A DNA stretch of 64,000 bases, from positions 18,606,877-18,670,876 of the forward strand of contig NC_034409.1 in the NCBI RefSeq assembly GCF_002078875.1, written 5' to 3'. Below are positions 12,796 to 25,899 of the stretch, piece by piece (position 1 is the stretch's first letter; every line of letters begins with the position of its first letter). Origin of the DNA: Numida meleagris (taxonomy: Eukaryota; Chordata; Aves; Galliformes; Numididae). The position numbers and the translations under genes were made by a program. Under the pieces are notes generated by a model. It was not told the DNA's origin. It ran no database searches and was given only the letters and a program-made list of their open reading frames with translations.

Positions 12796-13087
12796 ACATC
12801 TCTAAGAACCATGATCTAGACAAGTGATCAAAGATAATGAAAAGAGTAAAAAACAAAGGTATCAGAGAGAAGAGCCTGAAATCACTTCTGATATATTTCA
12901 GCTTTTTTTTTCCTTTCCAATTTTCTATTTCTTGCTTATCTACCTTTATCTCTTAACTATTTCTTGTAATTCCAGTTATTTACCACAATTAACAGAGCTT
13001 ACTCTGATTAAATTGTGACAGGATCATGTACTTGTGTTTTACAAGCTTTTGCACTGCATTCCAAGTAGAGGTGCATTGTGATTAAAG

Positions 13088-13620
13088 TATTTGTCGCGCA
13101 TTAACCCCAGTAGCAAGCTAAGAACCATAGCGGGATGGATGCAGGAATTGGAACAGCAGAAGTGAGAAAACTCTCAGGCTGAGATAAAGACAGCTTAATA
13201 GGTAAAGCAAAGGTGAACACACAAGCAAAGCAAAATAAGGAATTCATTCACTACATATCAGCAGGCAGATGTTTAGCTATTTCCAGGAAAGTGGGGTTTC
13301 ATCACACACAACTGTTACTTGGGAAGTCAAACATAAATCTAAACCTTTCCTCTTCCTCTTTCTTTTCCCCAGATTTTATTGCTTAATACATTATATGATA
13401 TGGAATATCCCTCTGGTCCTTCAGGGTCAGCTGTCCCAGCTGTGTCTCCTCCCAGCTTCTTGAATACTCGCAGGCTCCCCATTGGCAGGACAGCAAGAAA
13501 CAGAGCTGATGCTGTGTGAGCACTAGTCAATTATAGATAAAATACCAGTGTGTTGTCAATATAATATCCATAGTATGTTCTGCATTACAGAAGCTAGCTC
13601 ACAATATTACTTCACAGCAA
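13088..13620 (-). mobile_element. ERVL-type avian LTR, solo or fragment
   Basis: The order of blocks matches, on the minus strand, the common avian ERVL-type LTR. These are an 'attaaccccag' edge, then the 'gagataaagacagcttaata' block, then 'cacaagcaaagcaaaataag', the 'ggaatatccctctggtcctt' block, and 'gtcagctgtcccagctgtgt'. The edges are worn, so the ends are approximate and no target duplication is called. There is no internal retroviral coding sequence on either side. A second, more deleted member is at 42221-42545. Family name is from recognition only. Confidence 0.75.
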
Positions 13621-13649
13621 ATGAAGTTGCTACTCTGATTAGTCTAAGT

Positions 13650-13694
13650 AAAAAAAAAAAAAAAAAAGCAGTCATTCCAAAAAAAAAAAAAAAA
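13650..13694. repeat. Two adjacent poly(A) runs (A18 and A16)
   Basis: A18 at 13650-13667 and A16 at 13679-13694 are separated by 11 bases. They lie just beyond the worn edge of the ERVL-type LTR. A simple low-complexity feature; no retrocopy is recognised upstream. Confidence 0.95.
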
Positions 13695-16600
13695 GATTTT
13701 TTTTCCCTTTAAAGGCTAAATCAAATAAATTTCTTTTTAGGATAATGTAGGGAAAATTCTGGTAGAGTCTTTTAGGGGCTGATATCCTTTGAAGTGTAAG
13801 CTCCAACACCCAGTCTTGCAGAGCGTATTCCAGCTTTACTTACTGTATTAAGATAGTTGTATGCTGCCATATCATTTACACCTGATGAGAAATTTTTAGG
13901 GTAGTACTCAGCAAAGGACCTAAGTCATCATTATGTTCGACTCTGAAAACTAAGAAGAATCATACACAGTTCTAGGGGTAGGATCAGACCAGTGGCATCC
14001 AACTTTTAAGTAGGTCTTCAGAATTCTTGATTAAAAAGTCAGGTTCTTCCTGCATGCTTTTAATTTAGACCCATGAGTCTTGCAGTTGAACTACACAATA
14101 GCCTAGTTATAACTGAAGTGATAGAGTTTTCCATTTAAAATCCTAGAGCCAGGTTGCTCAGTCAGACTATAACATCTGTATATTCAAACGAAGGAGAATT
14201 ACCACTCAGATCTCTCCTCTACAGCACTCCTAAGATCTGGAGTCAGATGGTTGCTAGATAACAGTTATATGCTCAAAGGGATGCATAAGTTTTCAATCTG
14301 TTATTAAGAAATTAATTAATCTTGGAGTTTAGGCTCAATTCTCTTCCCATACCACACATCTTCACGAAGGAGATGGCAATGTGATAGTCAGTTGACCAGA
14401 AAAGGAGATACCGCTAAAGAAACAGACCTTAGCTACCTGTTCTATTTGTTCTGGAAACATTTGCTAAGATAGAATGATGCTCAGGCCTTCTTGAATTCAG
14501 ATCTTAATTTCAGGCACCATTTTACCTTCTGTCCACGATGACAGAAGAGTGCATTTGTGTTCTCTTTCTCTGTTCACAGTAGTTGTATTAGAGATCCAAT
14601 AATAGCCTTAGAATTAAGAAACAAACTATGAAAAGCAAGATTTTTGGAGGAGACCTGAAGCTTATACATTTCAGAAGATGGAAGAAACTTCTGCTCTAGT
14701 GATGCACCTTTAATCACTGCCAAATCTTTCTTGCTTGTACTAACAAATGCTTTAGTGATGTAATTTTACCAGTTGTCTTCCTCTGACAGTCATTCATTAA
14801 AGCACACTATACTTCAGGCAAAAAGAAGAAAGCATTGTCTGCACTCCAGAAAGATGCTGAAAAAAATAAAAGAACTCAAATCACAAACAGACAACTTCTA
14901 TCTCAGGAAAAACAAATCAGAAAAGTAAAACCTGTCCTGCCAAGATATAGAAAAGTACTCTTCTTTCTTTCTTTCTTTTTTCAATAAAGAACTTGTCACT
15001 ACAAATCTTTCATTCACATTCATTCTGATCTCCACTGTAATTATCCAGTCCTTAGCAATGAAGTGCAACTAAGACATGTTCTTGACTGAATTTAGAAGCT
15101 GATCTCCCAACATTAGATCTGATTAAATACCATGATACAAAGAGATCACTTTTATTTCCACTCTGGTACTTTGTCCATCTTGGAACTTTTGAAAGGAAAA
15201 TCACTCTGCCCATGGTAGAATTCCAACATCCAGTCTGCACTGATGCATAGAACACAGTACTGCATTGCATTCAGATAATCTCAGCATTTCTACCTGAGTG
15301 TTTTGACTTGACAATGCATATAATAGAATCAAATCAAACAGAAGATGATTATTAATAGGATCAAGATTTTGTTCTTATTGATTGTTGATCTGTACCTTGA
15401 GATTTCACTAATCGCAAAGTAGAAGACAAACTGAGAGACAAATAGTAAGAGAAAAGGAAAACAGATACCTATGGAGCACATGTAACTGAAAGCACTAAAT
15501 TGGCATATTTTCATAATCTATACAAAGGATCTGTGGAAAAACAGGACTAGTGACAATGGAGGTAGGACATGAAATAGAAATAAGCTTCCTGCATAGATGC
15601 AGAGATTAGAAATAAAAAGAGAAAGCAGCACTGGCAAAGACAGGAAGGGGGGAAAAAGGAGGAACAGAGATAAAAAAGAAAAAGCTATAAATAAGGGACT
15701 AAAAAGAAGATAAGAAATAAATAGAGAAGATCAGTCTGGAATATGCAAAAAGCCAAAAGGTGATTGGAAGATAGAGGTAACACTTTCAAAATAAAATAGT
15801 GGGAAAATAAGATCTAGTAAGAAGAATGTGTTTTGTGGGACAGTTTTGGGACAAGGCAGACCATTGATAAAGATGGTGATGAACATGGATATTCATTTTA
15901 GAAATATAACTCTTGACAATTTCCTCTCCTCCTCTGTCAGGCATTGATAGTGAACAGAAGAAAAGGAGAAATAAGATGAAGTACTTGTTAGAAAGATATT
16001 CTTATTTCTCTTCAGATATGCAATCAGCAGCTCTTGAGACTCCAGGGAAACTCAAAATTTTCCTTTTCATACAGACTTGGGTTATAGTAATGCATTCCAT
16101 GTATGTGGCATCTGCCAGCCAAAGTCCTTTCATCCTGAGGGAAATATGAGAATGTAATACTTACCCTACAGGCAGAAGAAAGACAGCGGGCCAGTGCCAC
16201 ACCAATTATACATTTCTCAGAGGGATCCACTACAAGCACTTAAAGGCCTTCGATTCTGCTTCATAAAGGCAGTCTGTCAAAAGCTGAAAACAACTAGTTG
16301 AATTCTGAGCTGCAGACCTTCACTCTCAAGGATCTGGAGAAGCCAAATATGAGTGATGCCTCCCATAGTGATGAATAATCTTCTTTGAAATGTTAACAGT
16401 CATATCGCATGTCCCATATTTCTCTCCATGCACAATTCATATGCAGCTAATAATGAATAAAATATACAAGGACAAACAGTTATAGCAATGTTTTCACTTC
16501 AATGTTTTCTTCAAAAAAAGATAAAACAACACAGTCAATGAAAAAGTTTTTTATAGTTTGTTTTAGATTTAAATTGATTTTCTATTATTTTCCCTCCCTG

Positions 16601-19600
16601 AATTGTGCTCATTAATAATGATGACTATCTGCTGAAAACTGTATAAACTTAATACACAAACTTAATGTATAAACTTAATAGCCTATCATATACCTCTGTG
16701 AACTCTTGGTAAAGTACCATTGGGAATTTTATGAGGGATACTAACTAGTTCTACTCTTAGAAAGACAGCAGATTTGAATATAACCTGTCTTCACCAGTTG
16801 TTAAACTGTGTTGCCTTGAGCCTGTCAATATTGCAATGTGAAGGACCATAGAAATCAAAGGCATTCCTCTCTCTCCAGCAAATTTGGCTTGAGTTCACTG
16901 TGGCATCTACCCATCTTGTCTCAGTGAGAGAAGCTTACATCAGTATACTTCTTCACTAATTACAAGGCTAGATTAATGCCAAGTAATAACACTGTTCACC
17001 AGGAAAAGCTATGGGGAATGCTCTATTTATGTTGTATTTGTATTTATTGCCAGATAATAAGAGGTGTGGTAACAGAGAGCAGGAATCAAAGAGTGCCTGA
17101 GGCATCGCTCTAGATTGGATGCAAATTGATAGACTAAGAATTAAGAGCATGCAGTCATACAAATATTAAAACAAAGTAGATTTCCTTAATCTATAAGGAA
17201 CTCTATTCTCAGGTGTTGTAGTTCCTATCAGCTCCACTTATTAACTGGGAGCAACATAATAAGAATAATAAATTACAAAAAAATTATCCCTCTGTTACAG
17301 ACTCAGAGTACTGACTAAGGCTGCCTAGAAGAAAAATAATTGTATTACACCACACCCAGAGGATGTCAGTTTCTTTCCCCCTTTTTTTTTAAACGAACCA
17401 CTGTTTAAAATTATTCTTGAGATGAATTGTTTACTTCTTTTCTCTACCCAAAAAACCCATAGAGGCTTACTTATCAAAAACAATTTTCACTAAACAATTG
17501 ATAACAATCACAATTAAATTTAACCTGCAATTTGAAGTAACTGAAATTATGCCCCAAAGCTCTGTGGTATGTTCACTGCTGCTCTATCAAGTCTCATTCC
17601 TCATCAAAACTTTAAGTTTTATATTCCCCTTGGATTGTATTTTCCTTCTATCTTTTAATACTACGAACACTGCCAACACCACAGAAGTAAACTGTTCATT
17701 AATCAGTTTCCTCTGAACATCAACTCTGTTTACTTCTGCTTTAACTTTCTAGCACAGGATTTTTATTGTCTTTTTAAAAATGCATTTACCGTGCAAGTAT
17801 TCAGAATCAGTTTTGGTTTTGCATTTTCTTGTCTCATTGTCACATGGAGGTACTTCTTGTTGAATAATATGAGCGCAATTTCCATAATGAAAATATAAAA
17901 GTAAATTAAATTTAATTTGTTAAATATATGCAACATGACAGCATCCTGCTGCTACCACTGCACAGATGCACAGATGTGGAAGCAATTTAATTATCAAGAT
18001 GTTAGTTCTCTGTAAAATATTGAGAGCTGCTAAGAAGCAAGACACACACAACCCTTGAGGTTAGTTCTTTCCTATTTCACCTTCTTAAACGTCACTTGAA
18101 TTTAAAGATTATGAACATGGATCACAGACCAAACAAGTTTACTCAGCAGTTTGCTGGTATCACTCTATTTGACCATAGTGTTAAATTTATGCAATTAATG
18201 TTTTAATGGTTTTCAGATACATTATAGAAAAAATAAATCCTCTATTTTTATTCACTATTTATAATCTGATCAAAAATTCATTTCTAAAACAAGTTATAAT
18301 CTCAATGGGAACATTGCTTTTGCATTAAATAGCACACCTGAAGTTCAGCAAAGATGCATCTGTCACAGTGATAACACATTTGTACATTAATAAAGCTGTA
18401 TAAAAGAGATGAGATGCTTAAGATCCAAACATAAGCCACACTCTACTTCTGGCTTGTGACTAGACTAAACTTTCCAAAAAGTAAGAGGGAAGGTATGTAA
18501 GGAGGGATACCATCAAATTATTATCATTCAGACAAGTTTTTAATCTAACATTCTTGATTATAAGATACATTCTAAAGATATAAGAAAAAAGATATAAGGG
18601 AATGATGTCTTCTTATAGCACACCAGGAGTATTTTTAGGAAAAAGACAACACTTCTAGTTACCTCTTCATAAACATGACCAGCTTCCTCCAGAGAAACAA
18701 CTTACATATGACTAAAACTCTAATTTAAGAATTAAGTTTTGCATTCTCAGTCTCTTTGAATTCCTGGGGCCAGTGACAGACTCTCTAGCTCATGAAAAGG
18801 CTATGTAAGCTCATGTAAGGTATTAGGAAGATGTCCAACTCCCATTACTAAGACTACAGAACTTCACTACAAGTTAAAGCTGGCTTCTTACTGTCTGCAA
18901 AATGAGATGAATTGGAACAATATGAATGGTGGATTAGGAATAGGAGACGTTTCCTTTTTATGCACTTCAATTTAGATTTGAATTGTCTGTATGGTAGTTA
19001 CAATTAGAAGATGCTGCCCTCTTTCCTCAATTCCTATGCAATTAATCAAATGTAAAAGCAAGCAGAAAAAGGTCTCAGAAAGGCATTTATGAAGAAAAGA
19101 CTTGTAATAGCTCTACAGATTTGTGTACATTAGCTGAACTGTTATGGAGGCAGACCTTCAGCTGGCATTTCAGCTCCATTAACTTTCAATAGCACTATAA
19201 CAAATTACACAAGTTGACGATATGCCCCATGATGTTAAATATCTGACGACCAGAGAAAAGTGGATTAAAACAAGATCAAAGACATACAGGCTCCTAACGC
19301 TCACTATACATCAGTTTGGATTTAAGCTTAATTTTTTTGTTTCATCGTTCACTTATTTTAAGCACTGTGCTAAAAGCCAGTGAAAATATTTAGCTGAGAC
19401 TAGGAGTCAGTATGATCATCCAGTTATACTGTATTTTAGTACATTAAATACTTTTTGTTTGTCAAAAAGAAATTTTTTTGTTTAAAAATGAAAATATTTT
19501 TTGTATTAGTTTTTCATACTCTTTATAAAACACTTACTATGTTTAGATTGTATTTAAGATTCATTTTTTCCACTTGAAAAAATATTTATAAATTCTACTA

Positions 19601-19813
19601 TCAACTCTGTAAGTTTTCTTTATAGCCATTTTTGATAATACAATATTAATGGTTGTTCTGATAGGTTATATGTCAAGTTTGAACTAGAAAATTTTGCATA
19701 GAGGAGAACTAACACATAGATTCACAAAACAGTTGAAATGTACACAGTGGAGGAAAGTAGTTACAAAGCAAGTAAGCCATTTTTAAGTTTGATTAATGTC
19801 TGCCATTTCAAAG
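13695..19813. other. AT-rich gene-free DNA
   Basis: No gene or dispersed repeat recognised. Small features: a (CTTT)n stretch near 14958-14982, a long purine-rich plus strand at about 15590-15830, and a short imperfect repetition of 'aaacttaat' units at about 16645-16680. A 78-codon frame at 15913-16149 begins near a pyrimidine-rich tract ending in CAG (15927-15941), but nothing in it is recognisable as a protein family. Confidence 0.55.
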
Positions 19814-20885
19814 TCACAGAATCATAGAATCATAGAGGATCTGGTCCATGATCTTCCCAGGCACAGACGTGAGGATCACCAGCTTGTAGTTCCCTAGGTC
19901 TTCCTTTCTCCCTTTCTTAAAAATGGGAGTGATGTTTCCCTTTTTCCAGTCACTGGGGACTTCACCTGACAGTCGTGATTTTTCAAATATGATGTTGAGT
20001 GTCTTGGCAACTGCATCAGCCAGTTCCTTCAGATGCATGTTGTCTGGCCCCATAGACTCGTACCTATTCAGCCTCATGAGGCAGTTTCTAACTCACTCTT
20101 TATTTACAGTGGGGGGATTTTACTTCCCCAGTTCCCACCTGGAGGTCCAGGGATACAAGAGGTATGAGAAGCCTGGCTGCCAATGAAAACTGAGGCAAAA
20201 AAATCATTAAGTACCTCAGGCTTCTCCATGTCTATTGAAGCCAGTTCTCCCCTCTCATTTATCAGAGGGAGTACACTCTCCATTGCACTGTCTCTTCTGA
20301 CCTATGTATCTAAAGAAACATATTTTTGACATCCCTCACCAAGTTCAGTTCCATCTGCATGTTGGCTTTCCTGATCCAATCTCTGTATGTCCAGGCAGCA
20401 TCCCTGTATTCTTCCCAGGCCACATGTCCCTGCTTCCATTGCCTATACTTTTCCTTCCTTTCCCTCAGTTTGATCAGCAGGTCCTTGTTCAGCCACGCCG
20501 GTTTTCGGTCTCCTCTGTTCTACTTCTTATGCTGGGGAATGGAGAGCTCTTGTGCTCTCAGAAAGGTGTCCTTAAAGATCTGCCAGCTCTGTTCCGTTCC
20601 TATGTCCCTAAGGACGGTTTCTTAGGGGGTCTCATCCAACAAGTCCTTAAACAGGCAAAAGTCAGCTCTCTTGAAGTTCAGGGTCCTGATTCAGTTCTTT
20701 GCCAGGCCCACATTCCTCTAGAGTATTAATTCAAGCAAGATGTGGTCACCACCTCTGATCTTAACCTTTTTAATGATCTCCTCTGCATTGATGACCACCA
20801 GGTCCAGTAATGCTTCATTTCTGGTTGGTCTGTCCAATACTTGGACCAGGAAGCTATCCTCAATGGACTCCAGGAGTCCTTACAA
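19814..20885 (-). mobile_element. CR1 LINE with 3' tail fused to ORF2 interior
   Basis: Read on the minus strand, this is the region of CR1 ORF2 between the endonuclease and the reverse-transcriptase core. The most rightward part (20300-20885) is the endonuclease/linker region with broken frames. It then runs into the N-terminal reverse-transcriptase region (20077 down to about 19838). The sequence then jumps directly to CR1 terminal octamers ('tcacagaatcatagaatc' on the plus strand, from 19814). The reverse-transcriptase catalytic core and most of the 3' part are missing. The copy is therefore 5'-truncated and internally deleted, and cannot move by itself. Confidence 0.9.
19838..20077 (-). 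pseudogene. CR1 ORF2 reverse-transcriptase N-terminal fragment
   Basis: The minus-strand frame contains the hallmark block that precedes the CR1 reverse-transcriptase domain: [10 protein letters not shown], then [20 protein letters not shown], then a [20 protein letters not shown] segment in which NY and TSVPGKI are typical. The whole open frame is only about 87 codons, against more than 800 for full-length ORF2. It runs off into the tail octamers, which are translated as a short unrelated end. The YADD-type catalytic motif is absent. It is a relic without function. Confidence 0.88.
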
Positions 20886-21152
20886 AATAGCAGCATTTAA
20901 CACTGGCAAACATATACTGATGATCACAGATGGAAGTTATGACTGCCTTTATCTAAGGTTTCCTTCAGTGTATTATTTCAGATTTTCAAAACAAAAAAAT
21001 AAATATAGCAGCTGTTTGATATCAAGCACAATTTCCAGCATGCTTGTATTCAAACTGTAACTAAGTTGTAATAGGTCTCATCCTCCTGGGAGTCTTTTTG
21101 ATGAATTTAAGTACATTTTGGAAACTATATTCTTGCACGTTTCCTATGCAAT
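20886..21152. other. Gene-free spacer
   Basis: AT-rich sequence between the CR1 copy and the solo LTR. Nothing recognised. Confidence 0.6.
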
Positions 21153-21697
21153 TGTCAACAGTTTACGGGCTGGTTCGGCCCAGTTCCATGACTAATTGGG
21201 CAGAGGGAGCCACAGACCCATGCCCCAGGAAAAGAGAAACAGGAAAAAAGAAAAGGGTAGAGGGATGGGCCTAAAACAAAGCAGCAGCAATGATCTGAGG
21301 AGAAACAAACTAATTTACTAAATAAGATATTGGAATACAAAATAACACAATATAATACAATATAACAAAATATAATTGGAATTGAAGCTAATCAGTCAAA
21401 TAAAATGAGAGAGAGAGTGTCCAAAAACCAAAAGCCTTACTCTAATGCTTAAGGCAGACAGCTAGAGAGCACCCATGCAGAGGCGAGCATGAGGGGGAAA
21501 AGGGGATGTCTTCATGATCATGAACAGTTTTTATCTTTCCCTCTGAATGGAAAACGGAAACAGAACAATGCAAAGTCCTCTGGGACATGTAGTTCTCTTC
21601 TACCCATGGAACTGGACTGTTAACTCTTTAACTCCCAGTGCACTGCATGGTGTTATGATGTGGGATACCGATCACCAAAAATCATAAAACCATGACA
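21153..21697 (-). mobile_element. Solo LTR of an endogenous retrovirus, 545 bp
   Basis: The segment begins with TGTCA and ends with TGACA, the short inverted TG...CA termini of retroviral LTRs. It is flanked by 'gcaat' (21148-21152) and 'acaat' (21698-21702), which look like a 5-bp target duplication with one changed base. On the minus strand it starts 'tgtcatggttttatga' and contains a TATA-like 'gataaaaac' about 170 bp in. That is the main reason for the minus-strand call; strand is the least certain part. No gag, pol or env sequence and no second LTR lie next to it, so it is a solo LTR formed by LTR-LTR recombination. The exact family is not named with confidence. Confidence 0.82.
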
Positions 21698-24600
21698 ACA
21701 ATAAATTGACTATAAATAAAACAAGACTTTCCTAAAATGAGCTGAATCCTAGGGGAAAAGATCTGTTAACTTAATGAACTACCAAGATATATCTTCAAGC
21801 TATAGTGCACTCTTCTTATACAGTTGCCACAGACAAAGATGATTCATAAAAGTTCTGTTTTTTGGGTCATGACTTGGAAACAGGTGTCTGAAAGATTTCA
21901 TTTCCCTGAAAATGAACTACTTGAAACAGAACTGAGATATCTCAGTGTATATCCTTTGTTGACAGAAATTCAGTATGCTACAGAAATTGTGTAGACTGTC
22001 ACGCAGCAGGCTTATCCTGGATTCTTCAAAATATATTAATTTTTTTTCCTAGCCCATCCACTCTTCCCTCTGCACTGCCATGTATAGCAATTGTTTACTC
22101 CTGCTCTACCCAGGAACAAACACTAACACAAAGCTCAGATACACACTGAACTCCTCAAACTTAGAAGAAAAGTCAGTGATATGTACAATGAGAAAGAAAA
22201 AAAAATCCTGTATTAAATGAGAAAGCTGCTGTGAAAACATGTTGTTACTACATGCTGATAGCAAAATGAAGACAAGGCAGGCAGCATTTATACAAAACAA
22301 CATTATATAAATCTTCTATTTGCACTATATTACTTAAAATATATGTCAGCTGAAGAGATATAAGACAAAATGGAATTTTAAAAATATTCATCATTAATAT
22401 TTGATCAAGAAATTTGATATGAAATTTCATGCAAAAATGTTCATGATCCCAGAATTATGAACTTAACTCCATGAAGGAAAAGATGTAAACTGATTGAAAC
22501 ATAAAATGTAAAATTTGACCTAATTCAACCAGCGTGAAGTGTGACTCTAAATCCAGGAAATTGGACAGAGGCAGAGGGGCAGAAAATAAAAGAACAAAAA
22601 GAACATTTCATTGCAGTGCAAAGAACATTGTTTTTCTACTTACAGCTGGAATAAACTGGATTCAAATAGCTTGGCTATTATAAGATATGATTTTTAACGA
22701 GATTCCTCACTACGTGACATTGCTGGACACCATGCTAATACCTTAAAACAGAAAGGCTTGAACTTAACATCTTTCTAGGAAGCATATAGTAGGCTTGAAG
22801 AAAACCAGGATTAGATGATATCAGCAAGCAGAGGGATTACTTACAGTCCCATCATGAGAAAACATTAGTAGCTGCTTATATGTAAGAAAGGGAGAGGGTT
22901 GTTTGTCTGAATAATGCAACTATGACAAAAATTAATAAGCAAGTTGAAACTACGTATTAACCTTTTTTTTCACTCCCTTGTGAATAAAGTCACTGTGTTG
23001 ATCAGACGAGAAAAGTAGCTTTCACATATATTCTGTATATTTCAGCTGTACTCAGCTTTCATTTGAAATGAGTTCAAGTTGTCCTCCATTTGAGTTCTGC
23101 CTAATTCTGCCTTTTCAAATAATTCTGTAGCAGAATTGCACACAAGTTTAAACTGCTCAGAGATTCATATCTCCTGTCCTTCATAGTATAATTCATACAT
23201 TTATATTAGGGTCAGAAAAGTCACTTATTAGGACATAAATTATATCAGAATGTGACAATTTAGTTGAAAACAATTAAGAAAAGCTATGGGGTTTTTTTGC
23301 ATAGTATCAATAGAGAAACAGTAAATTTATTCATCTTTTCTCTTTTCCAGTTTTTTTTTTGTCTGATGTCCTAAGGACCTCTGAAAATGCGGTCTTTTTA
23401 TAGTGATGACTTGCATTTGCAAAACTGTGCTTAGTGAAACTGATGAGAACATTGTTGGCCTGTTTTTTCCAAATTACAAAAAAGGAAGCTTAATTTTTCT
23501 GTATATATCCAGTTTGTTTACAAGCTTCACTACTGGCTTTTTGTAGGACATATCCAGTGTTATAAACTAAATCTCTCCTCAGCAAGATCACTTTTCACAA
23601 ATGGAGACACTCAAAGATAACTGCATTTCATAAATGTATATTGAAATACATTCCACGATAATACATCAGCCTTTTTCTGAACTTCTACAGTGAGACAGTT
23701 TACAGAATGTTTGGCAACATTTTCTTGTAAAGAAATTTCTGTGCTTAAAAAATTCTACAATTATCAGCTCAAATATCAAGCATGCAAGACACTTTTTCAG
23801 ACTACCTCTAATAACTACTAATTAGAAAAGTATTTATTTCAGTATTTACAACACCCTGAGCTTTGGAAGTATGCAGACTACGTGTAGCTCCAGTATACGT
23901 TTACCACAGCTGAACCTTCCTTGAGCCCTTCTGTTGGGATTTATACACGAAATCCCAGAGGGACCATCATGGAGTGTCTCTCACGTGTCACTTCCATTCC
24001 ATCTTGCTGGGTGACAATAACTAGTAAAATTCTGCATCCTATATGGATGTCTATGAAAGTAAAGCCAATTATTTGCATATCTAAATAGTGGAATTAGGAA
24101 CATATTGAAGTTAATAAGTGTGTGCCATCAACCTCGATGAACTACAATTCCATCTTAGCAGAGAAGTATGAGTATGGCTGCCAGTGAGATTAAAACAAAG
24201 CCAATTTATAGGCCACTTCACAATATACACGTATATTCATTCAATTTTCTGCACTTGAATAGCTGTACCTAACTTTGGGGATAATAATCATGTTTACTAA
24301 GCTAAGTACAAGTGTAAGCATCTGCAGAATCTGTGTCCACGTGCTTCTCACATTTTACTATTTCAAATGATCACATCACTTAAATATTTTCCTGTTATTT
24401 TGAATAATCAAGAATAAATAGCAATAATAATAAATCTGTGATGTGAACAATTTCAGGGTAAGTGTTAAAAATCTTCTAGAGTTTAAAATGCATCTGACAA
24501 AGTATTACTGGCTCTCTCACATTTCTGTAACAAAAATGCAGCTAATTCAAAATGTTGTCCAAAACCTGTCATCTGGACTGAAAATCTGAATGGCAGGTTT

Positions 24601-25899
24601 AAACCTAATGAGGATTAAAATGAGATTTAATAATGGAAACACTGTCAGATCCTTAACCATACCAGAGCTTCCAGGCACTGGAAGCAATAATACTAGCAAC
24701 AGTTGTTTGCAGATGTTCTTGTCATTTTAATCATCCAGTTAACAGAATTAGCAATGATTCACAGTTGTCTTTAGTATTCAGCTTGCAAACTATTACATTA
24801 TGAAAAGATGAGGGGAGTCATGACGGTTTAATAGAAAAACATTAGCTCTTTTTAAAATTTATCTGTTATGATATCTAAATGTGAAGTGCTGGTAAAGCTA
24901 TCAAAACTTTTATTACAGGAACATTTCCTTTATATTTTTACAGTAATTATTATCTAAAGCAAAGTTGGACTATTTGCTTTATGTCACTGTTACTGACAGA
25001 TATTCTTGCACAATAATCCCCCACGCAGCACATAATATCTGGTTATATACATTATATGCACTGCAGTCATTGCCTTTAGTGTTATCAATTACATATCAAG
25101 TATATTTTGATACACAAAGCTGTATTGAGATGTAATTGAAGAATGAAAATAACCTCCACAGAGACAAAGAACAGGTGAAAATATATTCTCATAAACTCAG
25201 ATTTTGTACTTCTGGTAGCTCTGTTTTGCAGCTTTGTCTAGATTTATTCTAGCTAGCTTTGCTTTGGATAGGATCAAGTACTAAAGGATTCAACTGCAAT
25301 AGCTATGAAAGAAACATATATGGTGCCAGTTGAGCATAGAAAGCCCCAGTTAGCATGAGTAAAGTGCTGTCTGTCCCCAGGCAAGCTAGCTCTAAAATAG
25401 AGTTGGCATGTTTACACGTGGTGCAGTCAAGCCAATAAACTGAAACACAAACACATTAAGGTAGTGCAGTTAGAGAACAAGAGAGATCATATAGTCTGAG
25501 AATTCATACTTTCATGTCTCAAGACATCTTCTTAAAACTTATTACCATTAAAGCTGTACCTGTGGTCCAGCTGAGAATCCAATTCCCCATTAAGCACAGT
25601 GCAATCACAGAATAGGACTGTATGTTCCCTGAGGCAAGATTTAAGAAAATGTCTGCAGATGCTACTATTAAGCTCACTTTTGTCAGATGGCAGTAACAAG
25701 GCACTCCACAAGGAAATGACAAAAGTGAGTGGGCAACAGAAACAGCAGGTGATCTTCACTGTTGACAAATAAAAGGTACTACATCCAGAGAAAAGCAATC
25801 TAAACCACACCTACACAATGTTACCCTCAGAAGTGAGAGATGCAATTCCACAAAGAGAAGCTGAGGTCATCAACTTTTCCCTGAAATCACCAGCTCTGT
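21698..25899. other. AT-rich gene-free DNA
   Basis: Nothing recognised on either strand. Open frames at 25519-25722 and 25532-25810 on the minus strand overlap each other in different frames and carry no family motif. Confidence 0.55.

Noticed and set aside
15913..16149. Possible exon after a pyrimidine-rich tract ending in CAG
   Set aside because: The encoded segment is short, has no recognised family, and lacks a clear donor; acceptor-like tracts are common in pyrimidine-rich sequence.
20304..20729. 141-codon open frame on the plus strand
   Set aside because: It is antisense to the CR1 endonuclease/linker region and so is a shadow of the LINE.
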